A stretch of DNA of 7,812 nt, from assembly GCA_946481205.1 (NCBI GenBank), contig CAMLNB010000162.1:1-7812 (forward strand). Direction: 5' to 3'. The position numbers and the translations under genes were made by a program. This document shows positions 1-5,637 of the stretch, in pieces. This DNA is from an uncultured Kangiella sp. (GTDB lineage: Bacteria; Pseudomonadota; Gammaproteobacteria; Enterobacterales; DSM-103792). The notes beneath the pieces are model-generated. The model was not told the origin of the DNA. It saw nothing but the letters and a program-made list of their open reading frames with translations, and searched no databases. The first letter of the stretch is position 1; each line of letters opens with the position of its first letter.

Positions 1-1530
1 ATGAATCGGCAACCACTCTTTGATGTTTGAAAGGCGCAGTGGCGCATTGAGTGCGCGCAGGCGTGCCATGGCGTGTTGCGCTTCGGTATTTCTGCCGGCG
101 AGGGCGTGGCTGGCGGCGGCCACCACGGCGGCAACGAGCATGCTGGGCAAATTGCCGAGCGCTTTTTCTGCCCATTCGGCCGCCGCGTCGTAATGGCCAG
201 CAAAGAAATGCGCGAGCGCGGTGCCGGCTTGCATGCGGAACATTTCTGGGTCCAAGGGGCTGAGCCGAACGGCGTGGGCAAAGTGGGCCATGGCGTCTTG
301 CGTTTCACCGCGGAACACGCGCAGAAACCCACCGAGAAACCACGCTGGTGCAAAGTTGGGGTTGAGTAGCACGGCGCGATCAAGCAGCGCGATGCCACCA
401 TCGATATCGCCTGCAAGATGGCCGAGCGCGTGGCCGCTGCGGGTCAGCGCCACGGCATCGTCACGGCCCAGTGCAATGGCCCGGCGCGCCAGCCGCTCGC
501 CTTCGCTGGTTTCGCTGGCGCGGTCAGTCATCCAGCCGTTGACTTTACGCCAGACGTAACACCAGGCAGCGGCGCCATAGGCCGACGCAAAATCCGGATC
601 GAGTTCGATGGCGCGGTAAAAAAGTGGCAACGCTTCTTCTACCACGTCGCGGCTGCCGGTGTGCAGCTTGGCCATGCCGCGCAGGTAACACTCGTACGCA
701 TCGAGGCTGTCGGTGGGTTTGCGTTTGGCGCGCTCTATCTCGGCGCGCTCCAGCTGCGGCGCAATGGCACCGACCACGCTTTCGGCGATTTGATCTTGCA
801 GGGCAAAGATGTCATCGAGCGTGCCTTCAAAACGCTCGGCCCACAGATGCGCGCCGGTGGTGGCATCGAGCAACTGGCCGGTGATGCGCACTTTGTTGCC
901 GGATTTGCGCACACTGCCTTCGAGCACATAGCGCACGCCCAGCTCGCGGCCCACGGCTTTCACATCCACGATTTTGCCTTTGTAGGCAAAACTCGAATTG
1001 CGGCCAATGACAAACAGCCAGCGCATCCGCGACAGCGCAGTGATGACATCTTCCACCACGCCGTCGGCGAAGTATTCCTGCTCCGGGTCGCCGCTCAGAT
1101 TCTGGAATGGCAACACGGTGATCGACGGCTTGTCTGGCAGATGCAGCGCGGGTGTTGGCCGCTCTGGCTCAATGGCACGCGGTTGAGGGACTGATGTGGC
1201 AACAAGCTGCGCGGCCGGCGCGGCCACGGTGACGTCACCAACAAAGCGAAACCCTTTGCGCGCCACGGTGCGGATCAGGCGCTGCTCGGAGCCGGTGTCG
1301 CCAATGGCTTTGCGCACGGCGTTGATGTGGCTGGTGATGGTGGATTCGGACACGATGCGGCCGGCCCAGATGGCCGCCAGCAGATCGTCTTTGCTGACGA
1401 CGTGATCGCGGTGGCGGACGAGGTGCAGCAACAGATCAAAAACTTGCGGGCCGAGCGCAACGGTCTGCCCGTGCCGGGTCAGTTCCCGGCGCTCTGCATT
1501 GAGCTCGCAGTCTTCAAACTGAAAATGCAC
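1..1530 (-). CDS. Winged-helix / TolB-like / TPR transcriptional regulator (3' end outside window)
   Basis: The frame is open for 510 codons from a GTG at 1530 to the left edge, so the C-terminus is missing. Residues about 1-98 form an OmpR/PhoB-type winged helix (FDLLLHLVRHRDHVVSKDDL, then SESTITSHINAVRKAIGD and LIRTVARKGFRFVGD). A Pro/Ala-rich linker (about 101-135) follows, then a TolB-like N-terminal domain (about 137-260: ITVLPFQNLSGD, FADGVVEDVITALSR, YVLEGSVRKSGNKVRITGQL). TPR-like helices run from about 275 to the edge (YRAIELDPDFASAY, LDRAVLLNPNFAPAW, FAHAVRLSPLDPEM). No membrane segment is visible in the linker, unlike CadC, so a cytoplasmic DNA-binding protein is expected. The GTG start is chosen because AAGGA lies 7 bases upstream and the winged helix begins at once. 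It is divergent from the SDR-cupin pair, which it might control; that is inference. The family call is firm, the signal unknown. Confidence 0.9.
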   Translation of the reverse strand, partial: MHFQFEDCELNAERRELTRHGQTVALGPQVFDLLLHLVRHRDHVVSKDDLLAAIWAGRIVSESTITSHINAVRKAIGDTGSEQRLIRTVARKGFRFVGDVTVAAPAAQLVATSVPQPRAIEPERPTPALHLPDKPSITVLPFQNLSGDPEQEYFADGVVEDVITALSRMRWLFVIGRNSSFAYKGKIVDVKAVGRELGVRYVLEGSVRKSGNKVRITGQLLDATTGAHLWAERFEGTLDDIFALQDQIAESVVGAIAPQLERAEIERAKRKPTDSLDAYECYLRGMAKLHTGSRDVVEEALPLFYRAIELDPDFASAYGAAAWCYVWRKVNGWMTDRASETSEGERLARRAIALGRDDAVALTRSGHALGHLAGDIDGGIALLDRAVLLNPNFAPAWFLGGFLRVFRGETQDAMAHFAHAVRLSPLDPEMFRMQAGTALAHFFAGHYDAAAEWAEKALGNLPSMLVAAVVAAASHALAGRNTEAQHAMARLRALNAPLRLSNIKEWLPIH

Positions 1531-1537
1531 GGTTGGG

Positions 1538-1542
1538 TCCTT
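1538..1542 (-). promoter_or_regulatory. Ribosome binding site fixing the GTG start of the winged-helix/TPR regulator
   Basis: On the minus strand AAGGA is followed by a 7-base spacer and then GTG at 1530. The frame stays open further upstream, but that stretch (a Thr/Pro-rich run and then the spacer repeat) has no ATG with a comparable site, so this short motif decides the start. Confidence 0.6.
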
Positions 1543-1608
1543 GGGTGTGTGGGTGTTGTGTCCGATTCGCCCAGCCGCCTTCTCTCGGAATTCTCCCCCT
1601 CTCCCCAA

Positions 1609-1633
1609 CCCCTCTCCCGCAAGGGGCGAGGGG
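1609..1633. repeat. C/G-rich palindromic intergenic repeat
   Basis: The left arm CCCCTCTCCC (1609-1618) pairs with GGGCGAGGGG (1624-1633) around a 5-base loop GCAAG, with a single T/C mismatch, giving 9 of 10 pairs. C/T-rich sequence extends to the left (from about 1593) and CTTTCTG follows on the right. From general knowledge, hairpins of the form CCCCTCTCCCGCAAGGGGAGAGGGG recur between genes of many proteobacteria, so this is probably one copy of a dispersed element. Only one copy is in the window. It lies within the leader or promoter of the leftward regulator. Confidence 0.55.
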
Positions 1634-1981
1634 CTTTCTGCTCGTTACAGCCGCCGACAAATTCTGCGGAGGGGCCTTTCTTTTTCGGGAGGGTCTCTCT
1701 AAGCGGCTTTGCTGGGTGGTGTCGGGACCACCGGGGCGACCGTTCAAGTGTACTGGACTTGCTCTGCCACAGCAGCGGGCGGGCGTCGCCGGTGACGGCC
1801 CGGAGGTGCAAGCCCGGCACAGCAAGCCAGCCTGCGCGCCACACACAACCGCCTTGGACAGAAAACCAAGCTTTCTTGGAGGTCAATTCAAGGCGGCTGC
1901 GACGACTTCCTGCACCGCTGGGCGCAGGCTGCACTGGCGTCGACGGCACTGGGCAAGGTCGGCAACAGCGGAGAGCAAAAA

Positions 1982-2767
1982 ATGAAAATCGTGGTGATTG
2001 GCGGCACCGGCCTTATCGGATCACAACTGGTGAAGAACCTGCGCGAGCGCGGCCACGATGTGCTGGCGGCTGCCCCCAGCTCTGGCGTGAACACCATTAC
2101 CCGCGAGGGGCTGGCCGAAGCGATGAACGGCGCGCACGTGGTGGTGGATGTGGCGAACGCGCCGGTGTGGGAAGACCAGGCGGTGCTGGAATTTTTTGAA
2201 ACCTCTGGCCGCAATCTGCTGGCGGCGGAAGTGGCGGCCGGTGTGGGCCACCACGTGGCGCTGTCGATTGTCGGCAGTGAACGGTTGCCCGACAACGGTT
2301 ACTTCCGGGCGAAAGTTGCGCAGGAAAACCTGATCAAGCGCTCCGGCATTCCGCACACCATTTTGCGCGCCACCCAGTTCTTTGAGTTTATTGGTGGCAT
2401 TGCTCAAGCGGCGACGGTGGGCAACGAGATTCGTTTGTCACCAGCGCTGATGCAGCCAATTGCCTCTGCGGATGTCGCGGCGGCACTGACCGACATCGCG
2501 CTGGCGCCACCGGTCAACGGCACGGTGGAAGTCGCCGGCCCGGAAGCACTGCCAATGGATGAACTGGTGCGGCGTTATCTGCGCGCCACGCAGCGCGCTA
2601 CCCAGGAAAACACGAAAGACGGCCCGAAGGTCGTGGCGGATGTGCGGGCGCGTTATTTCGGCTCCGTGCTGGATGACCGCTCACTGACACCGGGCAACCA
2701 CGCGCGATTGGGTGCGCTGCGTTTTGACCAATGGTTGGCGCAGGCATCGGCTGGCGCGCCGCGCTGA
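1982..2767 (+). CDS. SDR/NmrA-like NAD(P)-binding oxidoreductase
   Basis: The product has 261 residues with an N-terminal Rossmann fold. The dinucleotide-binding motif is G7-G-T-G10-L-I-G13, right after the first beta strand (KIVVI). S95 in LSIVGSE and Y107-xxx-K111 (YFRAK) fit the Ser/Tyr/Lys arrangement of SDR enzymes. The middle (SGIPHTILRATQFFEF, about 121-136) and the segment PIASADVAAAL (about 159-169) are typical of atypical SDRs related to NmrA and NAD(P)H:quinone reductases. The substrate cannot be told. The ATG at 1982 is preceded by GGAG with an 8-base spacer, and the Rossmann motif starts within a few residues, so the start is well supported. It is cytoplasmic with no signal peptide. 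The exported cupin gene follows 93 bases downstream on the same strand, probably co-transcribed. Confidence 0.88.
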   Translation: MKIVVIGGTGLIGSQLVKNLRERGHDVLAAAPSSGVNTITREGLAEAMNGAHVVVDVANAPVWEDQAVLEFFETSGRNLLAAEVAAGVGHHVALSIVGSERLPDNGYFRAKVAQENLIKRSGIPHTILRATQFFEFIGGIAQAATVGNEIRLSPALMQPIASADVAAALTDIALAPPVNGTVEVAGPEALPMDELVRRYLRATQRATQENTKDGPKVVADVRARYFGSVLDDRSLTPGNHARLGALRFDQWLAQASAGAPR

Positions 2768-2822
2768 TGCACTCGCAAACCTGCTCGCAAATTCACTCGC
2801 CAATCAATTGATTCCCCACTGT

Positions 2823-2840
2823 GGCCAGCACCTGCTGGCC
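2823..2840. repeat. Perfect hairpin between the SDR and cupin genes
   Basis: GGCCAGC (2823-2829) and GCTGGCC (2834-2840) form a perfect 7-bp stem with a 4-base loop ACCT. It ends 7 bases before the AAGGAG ribosome binding site of the cupin gene. There is no T-tract, so it is not a canonical intrinsic terminator. It could be an mRNA processing or stability element or tune cupin translation. It shares GGCCAGCA/GCTGGCC with the larger palindrome after the cupin gene. Confidence 0.65.
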
Positions 2841-2860
2841 CACCTGAAAGGAGTATTGCA

Positions 2861-3292
2861 ATGCTTACCCGAATTCTCACCACCGTTGCGACCACCGCGC
2901 TGCTGGTAACCGGCGCCGTAGCAGCTGATCAGCATTCCGGAAATGTCAAAGTGGTGTTTGAACAGCCACTGCCAAACGTCCCCGGCAAGAGCATCAAAGG
3001 CGTGTTGGTCGAATACGGGCCGGGCGGCTCGTCGCCGTCGCACACGCACCCTGCTACCGCGTTCATTTACGCAACCGTGCTGGAAGGCGCGATTCGCAGC
3101 AGCGTCAACGGCGCGCCGGAGAAGATCTACCGCGCTGGCGAAAACTTCTATGAAAACCCCGGCGATTTTCACGGCGTGAGTGCCAATGCCAGCAAAACCG
3201 AACCGGCACGTCTGTTGGCGGTGTTCGTGCTCGACAGCAATGAACGTGAGATCACCACACCGGCAACGAAACCGGCCGGCGCCAAGCACTGA
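2861..3292 (+). CDS. Exported small cupin-domain protein
   Basis: The product has 143 residues. Residues 1-22 are a Sec signal peptide: R4, a hydrophobic core, and an AVAA|DQ cleavage site after A22, giving a periplasmic protein of about 121 residues. One cupin barrel follows. Cupin motif 1 is G56-SSPS-H61-T-H63-P and ends at LEG (74-76). Motif 2 is PGDFHG (100-105) with H104. The three histidines could hold a metal, but the glutamate usual in motif 1 is absent (TAF in its place). As far as can be recalled, the HPATAFIY pattern belongs to a subfamily that naturally lacks this residue. The start is supported by AAGGAG 7 bases upstream. The gene is probably co-transcribed with the SDR, a pairing that suggests a shared oxidative or detoxification role (inference). 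Substrate unknown; an enzyme or binding protein is equally possible. Confidence 0.85.
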   Translation: MLTRILTTVATTALLVTGAVAADQHSGNVKVVFEQPLPNVPGKSIKGVLVEYGPGGSSPSHTHPATAFIYATVLEGAIRSSVNGAPEKIYRAGENFYENPGDFHGVSANASKTEPARLLAVFVLDSNEREITTPATKPAGAKH

Positions 3293-3302
3293 TCCGGTGA
3301 GA

Positions 3303-3338
3303 GGCCAGCACACGGCAGATCACTGCGGTGTGCTGGCC
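3303..3338. terminator. Long hairpin in the convergent gap after the cupin gene
   Basis: GGCCAGCACAC (3303-3313) pairs perfectly with GTGTGCTGGCC (3328-3338). Inside, GCAG (3315-3318) pairs with CTGC (3323-3326) around an ATCA loop, so the whole is a 15-bp stem broken by one G/G mismatch. It starts 10 bases after the cupin stop and sits 42 bases past the end of the converging mddA gene. That position suits a bidirectional terminator, although neither side has a clear T-tract, so a factor-assisted or mRNA 3'-end-protecting role is possible. Confidence 0.6.
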
Positions 3339-3380
3339 GCCGAGGTCGCAGCGACGAAACCACAGCACGGCCGCCGTGAT

Positions 3381-4205
3381 TCAGTTGTCACCCATGTGCG
3401 GCTGCGCGGGTGAGTGCGTTGCATTACTTGCCCGCGGGGTGAGCAACGGCACCAGCATCGGGACTTCGCGCCGGTACGCGGCGTAGCGTTCGCCGAGTTG
3501 GCGCACCAGATCGCGTTCTTCAAACTGGATGGCGATCAGAATGTAGGCAGTCATGGCGGCAGCAAACAGCAAATGCCCGACGCTCATCGCCGGCCCGCCC
3601 CAGAACGCCAGAATGAAACCCAGGTACAGCGGGTGGCGCACGACGCGGTAGATCAGCGGGGTGACGAAACGCGGTTTTGCTTCATCACGGCCGGCGAACT
3701 GGCGCCAGACCTGCTTGAGTCCGAACAGATCGAAATGATCGATCAGGAATGTGGCGATCAGTACCAAGCCGAAACCGCCGGCGAACAGCGCCCAACCAAT
3801 CAACTGCCCTGCGCCACTCTCTGCCGACCAAAGCAGATCCGGGATTGGGCGCCACTGCCAGTACAGCAGCATCAGCATCACGCTGGCGCACAGCACATAA
3901 ACGCTGCGCTCGGCAGCGGGCGGCAGCTGGCGCTTGAGCCAGGCTTTGAAACCGGTACGCGCCATGACGCTGTGTTGCATGCCGAACAACAGAATCAGCA
4001 GCAGATTGATCACAACCGCCAGCGCGACCGGGCCATCGGCGCCGCCGGCATCGATGGAACGCGGCACCAGATCGGCGAGCGCGGGAAGCATTTCAACGAG
4101 CGGCGTTGCCTGCAGGTTGCCAACGAAAGCGATCAGGTACAGAAAAGTCGCGAAGAATACGGCGTACGTCACGACGCCAAAGAGAAGAATGCCAAGACGA
4201 CGCAT
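3381..4205 (-). CDS. mddA: Methanethiol S-methyltransferase (MddA-type membrane methyltransferase)
   Basis: The product has 274 residues and is an integral inner-membrane protein of the isoprenylcysteine carboxyl methyltransferase/NnrU-like superfamily. Known MddA enzymes transfer a methyl group from S-adenosylmethionine to methanethiol, making dimethyl sulfide. Hydrophobic segments lie at about 5-28, 60-77, 101-116, 135-155 and 194-227. Family landmarks are FATFLYLIAFVGN (18-30), FGMQHSVMAR (74-83), YWQWRP (115-120), the catalytic-core motif RHPLYLG (190-196), and IQFEERDL (226-233) followed by YAAYRREVPML (241-251). Length and order match MddA along the whole protein, with about 20 extra polar residues at the C-terminus. 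The ATG at 4205 is preceded by GGAG with an 8-base spacer. It lies downstream of, and parallel to, the hydrolase-LuxR gene (142-base gap) and converges with the cupin gene. The gene name rests on recognised similarity, not on a search. Confidence 0.85.
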   Translation of the reverse strand: MRRLGILLFGVVTYAVFFATFLYLIAFVGNLQATPLVEMLPALADLVPRSIDAGGADGPVALAVVINLLLILLFGMQHSVMARTGFKAWLKRQLPPAAERSVYVLCASVMLMLLYWQWRPIPDLLWSAESGAGQLIGWALFAGGFGLVLIATFLIDHFDLFGLKQVWRQFAGRDEAKPRFVTPLIYRVVRHPLYLGFILAFWGGPAMSVGHLLFAAAMTAYILIAIQFEERDLVRQLGERYAAYRREVPMLVPLLTPRASNATHSPAQPHMGDN

Positions 4206-4222
4206 GTGTCGATCTCCACTGA

Positions 4223-4258
4223 AAAGGAGCCATCAGCTTGAAAGGAGCCGTCAGCTTG
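4223..4258. repeat. Tandem 18-bp duplication upstream of mddA
   Basis: AAAGGAGCCATCAGCTTG (4223-4240) is followed directly by AAAGGAGCCGTCAGCTTG (4241-4258); 17 of 18 positions are identical. It lies 17 to 53 bases upstream of the mddA start, in its leader or promoter. It may be a slippage duplication or a pair of adjacent binding sites. The rest of the 142-base gap to the hydrolase-LuxR gene holds only the palindrome at 4324-4339. Confidence 0.8.
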
Positions 4259-4323
4259 GCGAGGCGCACCACAACGGCCCATGAGCCACGCGACTCAATT
4301 CAGCGGGCGGACCCGGCACGGGC

Positions 4324-4339
4324 CGGGACAAATGTCCCG
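4324..4339. repeat. Palindrome after the hydrolase-LuxR stop codon, possible terminator
   Basis: CGGGACA (4324-4330) and TGTCCCG (4333-4339) are perfect inverted repeats around two A's, starting 8 bases beyond the stop of the leftward hydrolase-LuxR gene. A third copy, TGTCCCG (4354-4360), lies inside the end of that gene, and CCCGGC/GCCGGG (4312-4317 and 4322-4327) overlaps the palindrome. No T-tract follows on the minus strand. It could be a weak terminator, or a binding site for mddA transcription, whose start is about 120 bases away. Confidence 0.45.
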
Positions 4340-4347
4340 ACTTGGCA

Positions 4348-5412
4348 TCAGCCTGTCCCGGTTGGCGTGGCCACACCGGCCTTGACGATGGCCTGCGCGC
4401 GGTTGGCCACACCGAGTTTGCGGTAGACGCTGGACAGGTGATTGCGCACGGTCTTCTCGCTGATGAACAGCTGGGCGCCGATCTCGGCATTGCCCATGCC
4501 GGCACGCAGCAAATCGAGAATGTGCCGCTCGCGTCGGGTCAGTGGGGCTTCATCGGCGGGGCGCCGATCATTGCGGGCAACGCCGGTGAATTCGCGCACC
4601 GCACGCTGAAAGGTTTGCCAGGCTGGTTCGTGCGCCAGCAGCACATGGTTACGCGAATCGAGCTCGACGAATTCCGCCCCCGGAATGCCTGACGCCAACA
4701 CGTGGCCCTCGGCTGCGGGCACCACTTCATCGTGACTGGCGTGCAGCACCAACGTTGGCACCCGCACTTGTGGCAACAGATCCACGATGTTGGTGCGTGC
4801 TCGCGCTTCCAGTAAGCGCACCGCCATGGTCGGCGTCACGCTGATGCGGCAGAGCTCGTTGAACCAATCGAGCTGCTCGTGGCTGCCCTCGGGCACAAAG
4901 CGCGCGGTGAACACTTGGCGGAACAGCGGGTTCTGATTGCCCCAACCGAGGCGCACCATTTCCAGCAGGGCTCGGTAGTGCTCAGCATGGCGTTCACCAC
5001 GCAGCAAAGCGCCACGGGCGTAACCGCCGTACAGAATCAGCTTGTCCACGCGCTCCGGATGGGCAATGGCGTAACGGATGGCGGCTGCCGCGCCTTGCGA
5101 GATGCCGAGCAGGATCATCGGCTTGGTGATGTGGGCCGCTTCGACCACCGCCTCCAGATCACCCAGCCAGTGCCGCTCGTTGACATCTTCCACCTGCGAA
5201 CCGGACAGGCCGCAACCGCGTTCGTCGAAGCGCACAAAGTCGAAGTGATCAGCGAAGAACGCCACCCAGTGCCGCCACGCCGGGCTGTCCAGGTCGTAGC
5301 GCAGATGCGTCATCCAGTTCGCGGCTTTGACCAGCGTGGGCCCGCCACCGCAGCGCGCCCACGCGAGCGGCGTGCCGTCTGAAGCCCTGGCGATGTGGAT
5401 GCGCTGGCGCAT
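4348..5412 (-). CDS. Alpha/beta-hydrolase fold protein fused to a C-terminal LuxR-type HTH
   Basis: The product has 354 residues in two domains. Residues 1-280 are an alpha/beta hydrolase: an N-terminal DGTPLAWARCGGGP strand pair, DERGCGLSG (63-71), a nucleophile elbow G103-I-S105-Q-G107, an acid in HASHDEVVP (D228), and a histidine in SRNHVLL (H256). The Ser-Asp-His triad thus looks complete. Residues about 291-347 are a LuxR/GerE HTH (LTRRERHILDLL, NAEIGAQLFISEKTVRNHLS, YRKLGVANRAQAI). It is probably a cytoplasmic regulator whose hydrolase domain senses or cleaves a small ligand (inference). ATG 5412 is chosen because related proteins begin with a similar DG-xx-LAYA strand. Its ribosome site is poor, and in-frame ATGs at 5472 and 5487 are possible alternatives. 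It is divergent from the SRPBCC-ArsR operon across a 225-base operator-rich gap, suggesting joint regulation. Confidence 0.85.
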   Translation of the reverse strand: MRQRIHIARASDGTPLAWARCGGGPTLVKAANWMTHLRYDLDSPAWRHWVAFFADHFDFVRFDERGCGLSGSQVEDVNERHWLGDLEAVVEAAHITKPMILLGISQGAAAAIRYAIAHPERVDKLILYGGYARGALLRGERHAEHYRALLEMVRLGWGNQNPLFRQVFTARFVPEGSHEQLDWFNELCRISVTPTMAVRLLEARARTNIVDLLPQVRVPTLVLHASHDEVVPAAEGHVLASGIPGAEFVELDSRNHVLLAHEPAWQTFQRAVREFTGVARNDRRPADEAPLTRRERHILDLLRAGMGNAEIGAQLFISEKTVRNHLSSVYRKLGVANRAQAIVKAGVATPTGTG

Positions 5413-5555
5413 GGTTCGACCGTGCGATGGCAGTAGCGCCGGATGGTAGCGCAACCACCCGGTGAGGACCATTTGCCACCGGGCCATACGCTGGGTGAGG
5501 AAATCCCGGCTGCGCTCACACCCCGAGCGGCTGAGGACGGGGGCAACCACAAAAA

Positions 5556-5571
5556 GCAACCAAAAGGTTGC
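5556..5571. promoter_or_regulatory. Operator candidate 1: GCAAC-N6-GTTGC palindrome over the -35
   Basis: GCAACC and GGTTGC flank AAAA, a perfect 6-bp dyad. Its right arm overlaps the -35 hexamer of the SRPBCC-ArsR promoter. A protein bound here would block RNA polymerase. The likely ligand is the dimeric ArsR-family repressor encoded as third gene of that operon (inference). A further half-site GCAACCA lies at 5543-5549. Confidence 0.6.
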
Positions 5572-5596
5572 AAATGACAAAGCTTGGCGGTATGGT
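5568..5596 (+). promoter_or_regulatory. Predicted sigma70-type promoter of the SRPBCC-SRPBCC-ArsR operon
   Basis: TTGCAA (5568-5573) and TATGGT (5591-5596) are separated by the optimal 17 bases. Transcription would start near 5603, giving a leader of about 35 bases to the ATG at 5638. Both hexamers are embedded in inverted repeats, which suggests tight control. Confidence 0.6.
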
Positions 5597-5604
5597 GGCC
5601 ATAC
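5590..5604. promoter_or_regulatory. Inverted repeat overlapping the -10 element
   Basis: GTATGG (5590-5595) and CCATAC (5599-5604) are a perfect 6-bp dyad around TGG. It covers the predicted -10 and start site. Its sequence differs from the GCAAC-N6-GTTGC pair, so a second regulator is possible, for example the divergently encoded LuxR-type protein; this is inference. Confidence 0.45.
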
Positions 5605-5620
5605 GCAACCATTCAGTTGC
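5605..5620. promoter_or_regulatory. Operator candidate 2: GCAAC-N6-GTTGC palindrome near the start site
   Basis: GCAAC and GTTGC flank CATTCA. It has the same 16-base size, arms and first bases (GCAACCA) as candidate 1, with centres 49 bases apart. It lies just after the predicted start site and before the AGGAG of the first SRPBCC gene. Together the two sites bracket the promoter. Confidence 0.6.
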
Positions 5621-5637
5621 TTTTTAGGAGCCGCGCC

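Larger units (their letters stand above)
1531..1981. other. Divergent intergenic region, 451 bases, no convincing gene
   Basis: This spacer separates two divergent starts and should hold promoters for both. It contains a C/G-rich hairpin repeat (1609-1633) and three small inverted repeats. These are GGTGGT/ACCACC at 1715-1732, CAAGT/ACTTG at 1745-1761, and CCAAG/CTTGG at 1866-1879. No unambiguous -35/-10 pair was found on either strand. Open frames exist on both strands, but they are Arg/Pro-rich, run into flanking genes out of frame and resemble no known family. The frame of the SDR gene stays open upstream to at least about 1850, but without a start that has a good ribosome binding site. 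Confidence 0.6.

Noticed and set aside
418..1194. Plus-strand open frame of 258 codons
   Set aside because: It lies wholly antisense to the winged-helix/TolB/TPR gene, whose minus-strand frame shows clear domains. The plus-strand protein matches no family known to me.
1479..1949. Minus-strand open frame in the spacer
   Set aside because: It overlaps the start of the regulator in another frame, reads through the repeat, and gives a low-complexity product with no domain or good ribosome site.
1850..1981. In-frame extension upstream of the SDR gene
   Set aside because: No stop is present in this stretch, but the Rossmann motif normally sits at the extreme N-terminus and the ATG at 1982 has its own GGAG; no better start is visible.
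1327..2199. Plus-strand open frame of 290 codons crossing the spacer into the SDR gene
   Set aside because: It is antisense to the regulator, passes through the hairpin repeat, then overlaps the SDR gene out of frame. The composition is Arg/Gly/Pro-rich with no domain.
3414..4241. Plus-strand open frame of 275 codons
   Set aside because: It is the antisense shadow of mddA; the Gln/Arg/His-rich product is what the complement of hydrophobic codons gives.
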